From Sabulibacter ruber (GTDB taxonomy: Bacteria > Bacteroidota > Bacteroidia > Cytophagales > Hymenobacteraceae), in the NCBI RefSeq assembly GCF_017355955.1, contig NZ_JAFFID010000001.1, forward strand, positions 1,178,001-1,242,000: a DNA stretch of 64,000 nucleotides. Reading direction: 5' to 3'. The notes under the pieces were generated by a model. That model saw only the letters and a program-made list of their open reading frames with translations, did no database searches and was not told the origin of the DNA. Position numbers and translations under genes: made by a program. Within the stretch, counting starts at the first letter, position 1; each line of letters begins with the position of its first letter. Shown here in pieces: positions 46,616 to 57,300 of this stretch.

Positions 46616-47938
46616 TTACCCCATTTTGCCTTCTTTTTCCAACTCTTTCTTGATGCCGCTTAAGAGGCACTCAGGAGTAAGGGTATTCTGTTTCTGGGCC
46701 AAAGCTTCTAGGCAAACCCGCTGTACCACGTTGATAATTCCGGCCCCAGTGAGTTCATACCGTTGTGCAATGCTTTCCAGTTCTACCTGCTTAGACAGTT
46801 TAAGTTGTTTAGGCAAGGATTTCCTCCAGAGGACCAACCGCTCTGCCGCCGAGGGTTTTGGGAAATGGATCACCGAATGGAAGCGCCGCAGAAAGGCCTC
46901 GTCCAGGTTGCTTTTCATGTTGGAGGCCAGGATCACCACGCCGGCGTACGTCTCAATGCGCTGTAACAGGTAGGAGACTTCCTGGTTGGCGTACTTGTCA
47001 TGCGCGTCGCGCACGTTGGTGCGTTTGCCAAAGAGGGCATCGGCTTCGTCAAAGAACAGAATCCATTTTTTGTGCTGGGCTTTATCAAAGATGCGGGCCA
47101 GGTTTTTCTCCGTCTCGCCAATATACTTGGACACCATCTGCGATAGGTCTATCCGGAAGACGTCCAGCCCGGTATGTTTCCCCAGTAAGGTGGCGGTGAG
47201 CGTTTTGCCAGTGCCGGGCGGACCATAGAAGAGCGTGCGGTAACCGGGTTTGATCTTTTTGCGCATGCCCCAGGTGTACAGCAAAGTGTCATTGTGCTGC
47301 AGCCACGTTAGGATTTCCTGGATTTGGCAACGGGTATGGTCGTTCAGGATGAGGTCGGTCCAATCTTGCTCGGTGGTGAGGAGTTCGGCGGCAAACTCGG
47401 TGGAGAACCGGGGCGGAGAAACTTTGCCCAGGGTGAGTTGTTCCACCACTTCCTCGTCCAGCAGCAGGCGGCCGCTCATGGCCGGTTCGCCGGGTTTCAC
47501 CGCCTCCAGCCTCAGAAAACCGTTCTGCCCCAGTGGCCCGGTATGGCTTAGGAGCTCCTGCACTTTCAGGCGTTTTTCCACGATTTCGCCGGCTAATACA
47601 AACAAGGCCGTTTCGCCGGTGGGCAGGATGCCGCGGTGGTTGGTGCCTTTCACGCCCCCAAACTCGGGGAAATCGCCACCGTCGGGCAGAAAATTCAGGA
47701 TGATGTTGGTGTAGAACCCGGGGTTCAGGTGCGGTGCCAGAGCCAGCAGCACTATCAGGAGCTCCTCGTCTTTCGGGGCAATTTTCCTGAAAACACGCTG
47801 AAAATAATCGGCTTGCAACAGAGCCCGCAGTTGGGCTTTGTCATACAGGATTTCGCCGTTGACGCTGCCGGTGAAGTGGCGCAGCCGGTGATCAATGACC
47901 AGGGACGTGAAATCCAGGAGCTGTTGGTGAAATCCCAC
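46616..47938 (-). CDS. AAA+ ATPase of the contractile injection system (Afp15-type)
   Basis: A 440-residue protein with an N-terminal domain (1-190) followed by one AAA+ domain: Walker A YGPPGTGKT (238-246), Walker B ILFFDEADALFG (293-304), sensor ASNMKSNLDEAF and arginine finger FLRRFHSVIHFP. Every described eCIS locus carries an ATPase of this kind near the tape-measure gene; it is needed for particle assembly. It lies 59 bases after the DUF4157 gene. Confidence 0.9.
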   Translation of the reverse strand: MGFHQQLLDFTSLVIDHRLRHFTGSVNGEILYDKAQLRALLQADYFQRVFRKIAPKDEELLIVLLALAPHLNPGFYTNIILNFLPDGGDFPEFGGVKGTNHRGILPTGETALFVLAGEIVEKRLKVQELLSHTGPLGQNGFLRLEAVKPGEPAMSGRLLLDEEVVEQLTLGKVSPPRFSTEFAAELLTTEQDWTDLILNDHTRCQIQEILTWLQHNDTLLYTWGMRKKIKPGYRTLFYGPPGTGKTLTATLLGKHTGLDVFRIDLSQMVSKYIGETEKNLARIFDKAQHKKWILFFDEADALFGKRTNVRDAHDKYANQEVSYLLQRIETYAGVVILASNMKSNLDEAFLRRFHSVIHFPKPSAAERLVLWRKSLPKQLKLSKQVELESIAQRYELTGAGIINVVQRVCLEALAQKQNTLTPECLLSGIKKELEKEGKMG

Positions 47939-47997
47939 AGGTAGCGGTTGGTTTAGGTCACAGGTAAGAGAGAGTCTGTTTTGCGAAAAAGCAGCTT

Positions 47998-50900
47998 TTA
48001 TTCCTGAGATTGCTGCATCACGTGGGTCAGTTCATGCACCAGCAGTTGGCGGCCGGAATCGGTTTGGGGAGCATATTGGCCCTGGTTGAAGTAAATGTCC
48101 TGCCCGTGGGTGAAAGCCAGGGCGTTCAGCTCCTCGGCCAGGGCGGCCGCCTCAGCATCGGTGTGGAGGCGCACCGCCGAAAAGTCAAACCGCATCTTTT
48201 GGTTCAGTTCCTGCAACAGAGCGGGCGGCAGGGCGAACCCTTTCTCTTTGGAGGCCAGCAGCTTTTGCTCCACCTCCGGCGAGGTCTCCTTCCCGTTTTC
48301 AGGCTCTTTTGCCTGAATCTGCCGCAAAACGGATTTCTCTTTCCGCCGAATGGTTTGCTTCTGCACGGGTTTCTCTTTTTCCTTCTCGGGCTGCTCCGCT
48401 TTCTGCACAGCCTCGGGTTTGGTTTTTTCCTGCAGCTTTTGCTCGTCCTCTTTGCCCTTGGTTTGCACGGTGTCTTCCTCCTGCTTGGTGCTTTCCGGCG
48501 GCATCTGGTTTTTCTTCTCTTCCTCGGCGGCTTTCCGCACTGTTTCCTTTTTCCGCTGGATGCCAGATTTGGTCACAAACGGATGCGCGCTGTCCTGAAG
48601 GGACTTTCCCTTGCCCCCGAAAAAGGGCTGCTGGTCTTTGAGGTTGGGCTTGGCCCGCCGCGAATAAACTCTCATATCGTCTGAAATGAAGGATGGGGCA
48701 ATACGGCTCTGCACATTAGGCAAGCTTCCCGCGGAACCGCTTGGGAAACCAAAGGGAGATCCAGAACGAGTCGATATATCCCCTCCGAAGGAATCAGAAA
48801 AGACGTTATCTGCATCATCCGCCTCATCAAGCACCGGCATCAGTTCACGGCCTAGGTCCAAAGGCTCTTCCTCTGAACCAAGAATTTTCGCTTCACTAGC
48901 ATCCCGGAGTGGAGGGATGAGCCAGGCAGTTTCGTGTACTTCAAGGTTAGAATAATCTTCCTCTAAACTAATGATTTCGGGGGATTGTTTTTGGGGTATT
49001 TTGGCGAAAATGGGCGTAAAATAGGCGCTTTCGCTTTCGGGTTCTTCATCTTTGGGTTTCTGTTTCCGGTAGAGGCTTTTGAGTTTGGTGTTCACCGGGG
49101 TTGAGGTTTGGTTCGGGGGAGGGGCGCTGCTGGTGGAGGCGTTGGAGGCGGGCAAACTCGCCTGGGCTTTTTTCTCCTGATCCTCCTTGGTCAGTTCGGC
49201 TTTGAACGCATCCACATCGGCTTGGGTGACATACTGATGCCACATGGTGAACAGATCCACGAACGAAAGCTTGTTGGCCAGCGGCGTTTGGAATCCCCGG
49301 ATGGTGGCCTTCTCCCGCTCAAACTGCTCGTACTCCAGGGCCCGTGATTCCTCCTGAATGGTCTTCACCACAAACTCCTGCAACTCCGGCGCCTTATCGT
49401 ACTTTTTCTTCATTTTGTTTGTGTACTGCGTGGGCGTCATTTCCTTCTGGGTCTCGGGGTTGCGAAGGTCGCTTTTGATGGTTTCCCTGATCTGCCGCTT
49501 TTTCTCCTCCAGCTTTTTCTCGGCTTCGCCGTTGAGGGCGCTGTTCAGGATTTCTTTCCCCTGATCGCCGGAGAAATCGGGTTTTTGCATGTTGAAGTCT
49601 TTTTCTTCGGGCAGAATGAGGGAGTTGTCTTCCTTGAACTTGATGGGGAAATCAAGTTTGAGGGTAAGGGCTCCCATATCTAATTGTTTCTCGGCCAGCA
49701 CCCATTCATGGTAATATAGGTTCACAGTGGTGACCCATAGGTCCAGGTCCACGCTCACGCTGCCGGTGAGTCTGAAAATGGCTTTAGGGGTGACGTTCAG
49801 ATACGCCCTGATTTCTTTGAACAGCAGCCCTTTTTCCATGCTCCAGCCCGCATCTACTGCCCCGCCGGCCTCGGCATCCAGGCCCAAGCCTGCCTGTCCG
49901 CCAATCTTCCCGCTGAGGGAGGCAATGAGCACTTCGGCCTTCAGGCCCGCGTTGATGGACATATACAACTCCGCACTTGCTTTAGAACCTATAGAACCTT
50001 TGATATCCAGAGAGACTTTCTCCAGCTCATTGATATTGGTTTCTTTGAAGCCCACCTTCAGCTCTTTCAAAACCAGCGGCTCCCAGTCAAATTTGAAGTG
50101 CACACCGCCGTCAATGAATGCCGATACGCTCATACCCGGAATGCCCACCAACGGAACCTTGATCTGCGGAAAGGTGAAAAGGTCCTTTTTGTAATGGTAG
50201 CCATCCCCAAAGGGTTTAAGGTCATTTACCACAATTTCACCAGCTACCAGAACTTGTTTTTCAGGGGTGAGGCGCACGCAAACGGTGCCGGTGATGTCCT
50301 TAAACAGTTTTACCTTGAGCTCGCCGTATCCAAATACCACCACCGCCCCCGCCTGATCTGGCTCCCCTTCCGGCTTCCCTTTCTCGTTGACGGTTTTGTT
50401 GGTGACACCTACTTCCAGAGTTCCGTCAAAGCGGCCTTTTGTGTAACCGACTTTGGTGCGCACATCAAAGACGCCGTCCACGTAAGAAATCTCCAACTTC
50501 GCGTTCAGGTTAGGTACATTGGGCAGGTCTGGCTCAGCCTTACCCGTTACCCCAAGTTTCAGGTCCTCGCCCTTTTTGGCCATCACCGTAACTTCCACGG
50601 AGCCGCTTTTGAGACCGGGCAGGGCTTTCAGGCTCACATTAGCCAGAAACTTGAACTCGCCGGTGTCATTAAATTGAGCCTTCAGCGTGACCGTGTCTAC
50701 TCCGGGGACAGTCAGTTTGGCATCACCCTCCGCGGAGAACACCTCTTTAGTGTACGTCACCTTCAGGCCAGCGCTCTTGATACCTTTGACAGCATCGGGT
50801 TTTACCTCCAGGTCTCCGCCAATGCTCCAGTCGCCGTTGTCGTAGCTTATTTTTATGTCAGCTTTACTGAACCAGCGGGAATCAAAGCTGAAGGTGCCGT

Positions 50901-52995
50901 CAAAGCCCACGGTTTTGCCCACCTTGGCGAAAATGTCGCCCCGACCCAGATTCTCAATGCTGAAGCCCAGCCCGCCGGCCACGGATAAGCCGCTTTTGGT
51001 ACTGGCCGCAAGTACAATGGAGCAGTAATCTATCTGAAAAGGTTTGGGGATATTTTTCGCTATTTTATCCAAGGGCACCTCAGCCCGCACTGTGAACTCA
51101 TTATTTTCAAGTTCAAAGGAAATGTCCACCCCCTTCAAGACAGAAAGAGACGGATCTACTTTTCCTTTTACGCTGATATCCAGCCCATTGAATACCACGT
51201 CTTCCTCATTGATCACAATGGGGCTCATTTTATCAATAGTAAAGGCTTTCAGTACAGGCGCCAGCACGGCTTTGGGCCCCTGCCCCTTGATGATGTAGCG
51301 ATCCTGCGCCTGCTCGTCTACCTCCACTTTCTGCTTTTGGAATTTCTCCACTTTCAGCAAGGGCTGGGCACCCGGAGTATTGTAAGTCAATTCCAGAGAC
51401 TTGAGTTTTTTGTTCTTTTTATCATAATCCACCTCCAAAATGAAAGCACCTATCACTTTCTTGTTTGCGTCATAAGGAAGAATATAGGAGGCCCTTTTGT
51501 CACTGGTGGAAAGCAGGAAATGATTATCCGGGATTTTCTCTTCCTTGAGGGTAATGAATTTCTTGTCAAAGGGGTTTCCCTCGCCTGCTTCGGTAGACAG
51601 CTCCTTGTCATAGTAATAGTTCTCAAAATTGAGGTTCTTCCCGCTCAGGTCGAAACTATCGATAAAAGTGTCATACTTGTTTTTGACGTTGGCGCCACTG
51701 GTGGGTACCCGAAGGAATTTTAGGCTGTACTTGCCCGCAATTTCAGTCAGGTCTGCCTCCAAAGCGGTGCGCACCACCGTTCCCAGTTTTCGGTTCACTT
51801 TGCGGTCCAGCAGAATGAGGTTGTCTATGCGGTCGGCTTCCTTTCCCAGGAGTTGCCAATCTATCATGTGCTCAATGTCATACAGGGTGGGCTTGCCTTT
51901 GTAATCCCAGAAGGGAATGAGCACTTCGTTCACAATCTGCTCCAGCGTGCCCACCACACCTTTCTGCTTGCTCTGGCTCAGGGTGAGCTTGAGTAGTTTG
52001 TCTTCTTCCCCCTCTTTGGCCCCCGCTAATTTCTTCAGTTTTGCCTCCACCCCGGCTTTGACATTCTTCTTCCAAACCGCGGCCTGGCTGGTGCTCCTTT
52101 CTCCCTTCGGAATTTGGATGCGTTCATAGTCCTTGAGCCAGGCGGCCTCCTGCTGGGTGATGTAGTATTTCTCGGTTTTCAGTTTTTTGATGTGGAATTC
52201 AATTTTGTTTTTGGGCCCTTTCTTAATGTAGCCCTGCTTGGGTTTCACCTCATCCAATTCCTCCTGAGTAGCCTCCCCTAAGGATTTCTTTTTATCCGGG
52301 TCATTGGCTTTCTGTACCATAGATTTTCGGTGAATGCCCCCACCGGTTTGCTGCACGGTGTGGGTGAGTTCGTGGGCGAGCAGTTTTTTGCCGGCCTGCG
52401 TTTCGGGGGCGTATTTCCCGGAATTGAAGTAAATGTCCTGCCCGTGCGTGAAGGCCTGGGCACCTAGATCCTGGCTCATCTGCGCGGCCTCGGCCCCGGT
52501 GTGCGTGCGTACCCCGGAGAAATCCGCTCCGAAGCCTTCTTCCATTTCCTGCCGGGTTTTGGTGGGCAGCGGAGCACCCAAACCCTTGGAACTGTGTAGT
52601 TGCCCTTCCACCGCGGGAGTCACGGTGGCAGGTTCTCCGGAAAAAGGGCTTTCCTTCCGGCTGATTTCCGGTTGGGGTTCCGCCTGATGTTTGATTTCCT
52701 CACCGTCCTGGTTCACCCGATGGGGAACCGGGGAAATGCCTTGCGCGAGCGGTTTGGTCTGGAGTTTCTCCTGCTCCTGTTTTTCCGCTGATCCGGCCGG
52801 GGTTTCCTGCAACACCTTCTCGGCCATGGCATCGGCTTCCTGCTCGTAGCGGTCGCCGGGCTGGCCCACCTCAATGCTGCGCTGCACCCCAGAGGCTGCG
52901 AAGAAGCTGTCCTCTCCTCTCTTACTGAAGAAAGGCGATTGCTGGCTCCGTTGCAGCAGCGCGGACGAGGAAGATTTCTCAGAACCCGTTTTCAT
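47998..52995 (-). CDS. Giant eCIS-associated protein with DUF4157 at both ends and an HNH-like segment
   Basis: A 1665-residue protein. The first 60 residues carry a motif common in eCIS-associated proteins (VQRSIEVGQPGDRYEQEADAMAEKV). A DUF4157 domain follows (about 140-220, zinc motif HELTH at 208-212), then an HNH-nuclease-like stretch at about 371-405 (YDIEHMIDW with His376, DRIDNLILLD with Asn392, NRKLG with Asn401). A long region of repeated beta strands (about 560-1170) and a charged, low-complexity segment (about 1190-1580) lead to a second DUF4157 at the C-terminus (HELTH near 1654-1658, ending VMQQSQE). DUF4157 is frequent in eCIS toxins or cargo, so this is a prime cargo candidate. 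Nuclease activity is inferred from motif only. Confidence 0.85.
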   Translation of the reverse strand: MKTGSEKSSSSALLQRSQQSPFFSKRGEDSFFAASGVQRSIEVGQPGDRYEQEADAMAEKVLQETPAGSAEKQEQEKLQTKPLAQGISPVPHRVNQDGEEIKHQAEPQPEISRKESPFSGEPATVTPAVEGQLHSSKGLGAPLPTKTRQEMEEGFGADFSGVRTHTGAEAAQMSQDLGAQAFTHGQDIYFNSGKYAPETQAGKKLLAHELTHTVQQTGGGIHRKSMVQKANDPDKKKSLGEATQEELDEVKPKQGYIKKGPKNKIEFHIKKLKTEKYYITQQEAAWLKDYERIQIPKGERSTSQAAVWKKNVKAGVEAKLKKLAGAKEGEEDKLLKLTLSQSKQKGVVGTLEQIVNEVLIPFWDYKGKPTLYDIEHMIDWQLLGKEADRIDNLILLDRKVNRKLGTVVRTALEADLTEIAGKYSLKFLRVPTSGANVKNKYDTFIDSFDLSGKNLNFENYYYDKELSTEAGEGNPFDKKFITLKEEKIPDNHFLLSTSDKRASYILPYDANKKVIGAFILEVDYDKKNKKLKSLELTYNTPGAQPLLKVEKFQKQKVEVDEQAQDRYIIKGQGPKAVLAPVLKAFTIDKMSPIVINEEDVVFNGLDISVKGKVDPSLSVLKGVDISFELENNEFTVRAEVPLDKIAKNIPKPFQIDYCSIVLAASTKSGLSVAGGLGFSIENLGRGDIFAKVGKTVGFDGTFSFDSRWFSKADIKISYDNGDWSIGGDLEVKPDAVKGIKSAGLKVTYTKEVFSAEGDAKLTVPGVDTVTLKAQFNDTGEFKFLANVSLKALPGLKSGSVEVTVMAKKGEDLKLGVTGKAEPDLPNVPNLNAKLEISYVDGVFDVRTKVGYTKGRFDGTLEVGVTNKTVNEKGKPEGEPDQAGAVVVFGYGELKVKLFKDITGTVCVRLTPEKQVLVAGEIVVNDLKPFGDGYHYKKDLFTFPQIKVPLVGIPGMSVSAFIDGGVHFKFDWEPLVLKELKVGFKETNINELEKVSLDIKGSIGSKASAELYMSINAGLKAEVLIASLSGKIGGQAGLGLDAEAGGAVDAGWSMEKGLLFKEIRAYLNVTPKAIFRLTGSVSVDLDLWVTTVNLYYHEWVLAEKQLDMGALTLKLDFPIKFKEDNSLILPEEKDFNMQKPDFSGDQGKEILNSALNGEAEKKLEEKKRQIRETIKSDLRNPETQKEMTPTQYTNKMKKKYDKAPELQEFVVKTIQEESRALEYEQFEREKATIRGFQTPLANKLSFVDLFTMWHQYVTQADVDAFKAELTKEDQEKKAQASLPASNASTSSAPPPNQTSTPVNTKLKSLYRKQKPKDEEPESESAYFTPIFAKIPQKQSPEIISLEEDYSNLEVHETAWLIPPLRDASEAKILGSEEEPLDLGRELMPVLDEADDADNVFSDSFGGDISTRSGSPFGFPSGSAGSLPNVQSRIAPSFISDDMRVYSRRAKPNLKDQQPFFGGKGKSLQDSAHPFVTKSGIQRKKETVRKAAEEEKKNQMPPESTKQEEDTVQTKGKEDEQKLQEKTKPEAVQKAEQPEKEKEKPVQKQTIRRKEKSVLRQIQAKEPENGKETSPEVEQKLLASKEKGFALPPALLQELNQKMRFDFSAVRLHTDAEAAALAEELNALAFTHGQDIYFNQGQYAPQTDSGRQLLVHELTHVMQQSQE

Positions 52996-53010
52996 GCCGT
53001 TTTTTAAAAA

Positions 53011-54303
53011 CTAAGCCCAATCCACCCAAAGGATTTGGGACATCCAGGGAAGTTTGATAAGCGAGTAACTCCAGGGCAGCGAACTAAGCAGCATGTCGTA
53101 GCTTTTCTGCTCCACCTGGAGAAGCCAGTCGCCGTCGGGTTTGCGAGAGAGTCGCCCGGACCGCTGCAGGAACCCTTCGCGCAGCCCGGCGGGACTGGTG
53201 TTCTTCAGCACGACCCAGTACCGGATCACCGCCTCCAGTACGTTTTGGGCCTCTTTTTCGCATACCGGGGGCAAAACCACTTCGGCGGGCACCGGGGTAT
53301 CCAACGGAATTCCGCACAGCAGTTTGTTGAGCAACAACTCCGGCTCGGGGGTCCGGTTCTGCCCCGTCACCAGGAACTGCAGCCAATGCACCGCGTCCAA
53401 CGGCTTGGTTACAAGGTGGTTCTGCACCAAGCCTCCGGTGTGCAGGTACGTCTCCAGAAACGGTGCGAGCAGCACCAATCCCGCATTCTGTAGGTAGAGC
53501 CCTTCTTTTTCGTCCGTTTTTGAGGGACTGGTGGAAGAATCCTCCTGAGGCGTTGGCTCTCCTGATTTAGCCGCTTTGGATTTGGGAGGCAGAACTAACT
53601 CAGCTTTTTCCCAAGCCGCTTGTACCGGCGGAGGAAGCGAGGAAACGACCTGCCCTAAATTCTGAGAAAGTCCAGATTCTTCTTCACAGCTCCGAAGTAC
53701 CGCCTGCAGAAACTCCTTCGGAAACTGATACGCCAATCGCACTACCGCTCCCTTCGTTTGGAGAAGCGGCGCCAGCGATTTCCGAAGAAGTGGCCCGGAT
53801 TCTGTCTGCAGCAGGTGTTGCGTTTTAGCAGTGAATTCCTCAAAATGGCCCGAAAACGACCACCACGGCAAATACCCTTTCCGCAGGAAAAACACGAATG
53901 CTTCCCAAAGCAACTCTTCCTCAGAAATTTTAGTAAGCGGTGTTGGTTCTTCGTCGATCTGCGGTTTTCCAGAAGTAGAAAAGTTTGTTTCTTCCAACGT
54001 TAACGTCAGCCCTTTTCCTTTCTTCAGTTCCGAATCAGACAACACTTTTTCCAGCGATTGAAGCACCTGCTCTACCAACTGGTCCTCCAAGGCGGAAATG
54101 CTGGGGATTTGCACCGTGACGGAAATTTGGTCCAGGCGCAGAATCTGGTTTGGGCCCGAGAGCTGGTCAAACTGCTTGCTCAAGGCCGGATTCAGGTGTT
54201 CCTGCACAAGCCGGCTCACCCGCTGCTGGAGGTCCAGGGCGGGTTCCAGGGAGGGGAGCTCCACCTCCACGGTCTGCTTCCGGATCAGGTGCGTGCCCAT
54301 CAT
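53011..54303 (-). CDS. Contractile injection system tape-measure protein
   Basis: A 430-residue protein whose N-terminus (HLIRKQTVEVELPSLEPALDLQQRVSRLVQEHLNPALSKQFDQL...LRLDQISVTVQI) matches the CIS tape-measure protein pattern. The C-terminal part (VLLAPFLETYLHTGGLV, AVHWLQFLVTG, LLNKLLCGIPLDTPVP, VIRYWVVLKNTSPAGLREGFLQRSGRL) matches the second conserved block. In eCIS particles this protein sets sheath/tube length. The ATG at 54303 is followed by a second ATG; it starts one base after the stop of the 1298-aa gene. Confidence 0.88.
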   Translation of the reverse strand: MMGTHLIRKQTVEVELPSLEPALDLQQRVSRLVQEHLNPALSKQFDQLSGPNQILRLDQISVTVQIPSISALEDQLVEQVLQSLEKVLSDSELKKGKGLTLTLEETNFSTSGKPQIDEEPTPLTKISEEELLWEAFVFFLRKGYLPWWSFSGHFEEFTAKTQHLLQTESGPLLRKSLAPLLQTKGAVVRLAYQFPKEFLQAVLRSCEEESGLSQNLGQVVSSLPPPVQAAWEKAELVLPPKSKAAKSGEPTPQEDSSTSPSKTDEKEGLYLQNAGLVLLAPFLETYLHTGGLVQNHLVTKPLDAVHWLQFLVTGQNRTPEPELLLNKLLCGIPLDTPVPAEVVLPPVCEKEAQNVLEAVIRYWVVLKNTSPAGLREGFLQRSGRLSRKPDGDWLLQVEQKSYDMLLSSLPWSYSLIKLPWMSQILWVDWA

Positions 54304-54304
54304 C

Positions 54305-57300
54305 TTACCCGTTCAGCAAAGACCCTTCCTTCACCACGTAGCAGTCTCCGCGCACGCCCAGGAACCATACCGGACTTTCATCGGTGTGGGTGGTGAACCG
54401 GCCGCTGGGATCCTGTGAGAAAAGTGGCGTGCCGCTCCCGAAGAGCCACAGCACCTGCTCAAAATCTTCCTGCGTTTCCACCTTGTAGACAATACCGTCC
54501 GCCTGCCGTTCCACCACCAGGTTCACCGCGTCTCCAGGGATTTCCTGCTCGCAGAGGACCTTGTGGGTGTGGCGGCATTTGTTTATTTCCTCGCAGCCAA
54601 ACTTCTTGCCCGTGGCCGGGGCATTCCTTCTGAGATCGCTGATCTGCCACTCCTGATCATTGTAGCGGGTTTCCAGCGAGAAGGCGTCGCCGCCCAACCT
54701 CAGGGTTTGCTTGGTGGTGAGTTCAAAGGTGTGGCAGACGTAGTGCTCCACGCCCAGCACGCGCTCATCGGGCTTGTAGCGCAGGATAAAGGTCTCGGCG
54801 TTGCCGATTTTCTGGGCCATCTGGTCGTTCAGCACGTCCACCAGTTTCTGCACGCGTTCTTGGAATTCCTCCTGTGGAACCTGGTTGAAGATCTCCCTCA
54901 GAATGCTGGCGAAGTCTACCTCATGGGTTTGGTTGTTCTCAGTGTCCACCACTTTCAACAGCCCTGCCGAGGCCTCTATGGAGAGCACCTGACCGCGGGC
55001 CGGCATGGGGAACCACAGCGGATACCAACACAATTCGGCTTTGCCGTCGCAGGGCAGGTCACAAGGTTCCTCGGCGGGCAGACACTGGTGGGCATTCACC
55101 TGCACGTTCAGCGCCTGGCCGCTCGCATCTTTCACCTCCAGGTCTTTTCCCTGGCCGCTAGGGACTGTCTCCACGTGCTCCGTTCCCGTCACTGGCTGAC
55201 CGTTGACGGTGTATGGGGTCTGCCCGCCCGAAATGGTGAGTATCACGGAGAACTGCTGGCCACTTTCATTGCACTCCGGTTCGCTCACCTCCACGCGCAG
55301 GCGTTCTACTTCAGGCTCGCATGCATGGGCGGGAATCTGCACCGCTTTTTCCTGACCGGCACTGTCGCGCACGGTAACCGTTTTGCCCTCGCCGCTGGGA
55401 ATCTGCACCGGATACGGCATGGGGTTAGCGGGTTTGTCATCTACTTTGTAAGGCGCGGTGCCGCCGCTGATCTGCAGGGTCACCGTAAAGAACCGGCCGG
55501 TATGGTCACACTCGGGTTCAGACACGTCTACTGAAAGATCAGCTGGTTCTTCCTGCGGCGGCGCCTCCAGGGTAAACTGCACCGGCGGACAGTCTGAGCA
55601 GCAGAGATACGGCAGGTAAAAATCCACGAACACGTGCCCCAACGGAACCTCGGCGGTTTCTTCTGGGTCAGGCTCCTCCCCTAAGATCACCAGCAAAGGC
55701 ATATCTGGCTCTTTCACCACAATCTCCCGGGTGGGAAATCCCGCAAAACTGACGGTGAGCGTAGTGGGCAGCATCTGGGCGTACAACAGAAAGTGCCCCC
55801 TGGCGTTGGAGGTGGCCCCGAAGGTGGTATCCTTCACCAGCGCCGTTGCCCCGGACAGCGGATTTTGGTTTGCATCCACCACCTGGCCGCGCACCAGGAA
55901 ACGGCCCTGCCTTGGTTTAGGCTCCTCTTCCCCATCTTCGCCGGCGTAAACCAGAATAAAGGTGCCGCCCACAGGTACGCCCGCTTTATGGTTGATGCCC
56001 GGGTGCTTCCTGATGTAATTGCCATACAGGAGCTGCTTCTGAATTTCCTCCAGACGTTTGCGGTACGTTTCCAGCAGGGCACTGAACGCCTCTTTCTTGC
56101 AGGCGCTGAAGAGCACATCCAGGTGGTCAATGATGTCTTCCAGTTCCCACAGGTTCTCTTGATTTCGGCTTGCGGGCTGGGCCAGCATTTCTTTCAGTTG
56201 CCGGATGAGCGAAGACACGTAGGCCACCAGGTTCTGGTTCAGCTTCTGGAACGCCTTCAGGTTGAACTGTAGGAGGTTGGGCGCTAGCTCCAGAAACTCG
56301 GCCATTTCCGCCAGGTACTGGATCAGAAGCAACACGGCCTGCACCTTGGGTTCCTGCCCCAGCGCCAGCACCCGGCTGTAGGTGGCAGCCGGGTTGTTCA
56401 CCAGAAAAGCATGCTCGTACAAAGCCCCCAGCGAGTTTTCGTCATACAGCAGGCCATTGGCTCTGTTGCCAAAAAAGGACAACTTGGAGTTCAGTAAGGT
56501 GGAGACTACCGCGGCTGGGCGGGTGCCGGTGACATCGGTCACGGTGGAAACGGTGCGCTTATCAGGCCGGAGCTTGTAGAAATAGGCGACTTCCCGTTGC
56601 AGCAGGCAGCGCAGTTCTTCCCGCAGGGTCAGGTAAAGGGCTTCCAGATCCTGGTAGGAACAGGCGTGGGTGCGCCAATCCTGCACGTTTTTGTGATTTC
56701 GGCCCGTTTTCAGGACCAGCACGTCAAAGGGCAGCCGATACCGGTGGCGAAGCTGAAGCACCCGACCCAAAGCATAGAGCCAGGGCTGGCCCACGTGCCC
56801 CTCTACCCGGAAGAAATTGTATGGTTCCAGATCATACTCCAGCGGATTCAGCACAAAATCCTCCACCGGGGTGGGGTAACTGGCGGCATGGTACGACAGG
56901 TTGTGTTTGGCTTTGTTCTGGCGCGTCTTCTGCGGGCTCCAAAGCTGGTACAGCGGCGGGTTTCCGTCCAGAACCTTGAAGTAAAAAGGAATGGCTTTCT
57001 GCGAGAGATCGGTTTTGCCTAGAAAGCTGGGCGTGATCCGGATGCCCGTTCCGCGTCTTTCCCTGGCGGCGAACGGCACGCTGAAAGTTTCCACCATTCG
57101 GATCAGGCGTTGGAACAACTGCCGCAGCTCGGTGCCCAGGTGCTGCTGGTGGCTGAATATCGGCGAGGGAATGAAGTAGTGCCGATACTGGCTGTAGGTC
57201 TGGGTGGTGTCTTCGGTGGCGAGGCCCAGGAACAGGTGGCGGGGAAACAAGTCCTCCTCCGGACAGCAGATACTGGTGATGTCCAGCCCTCGGGTTCTGA

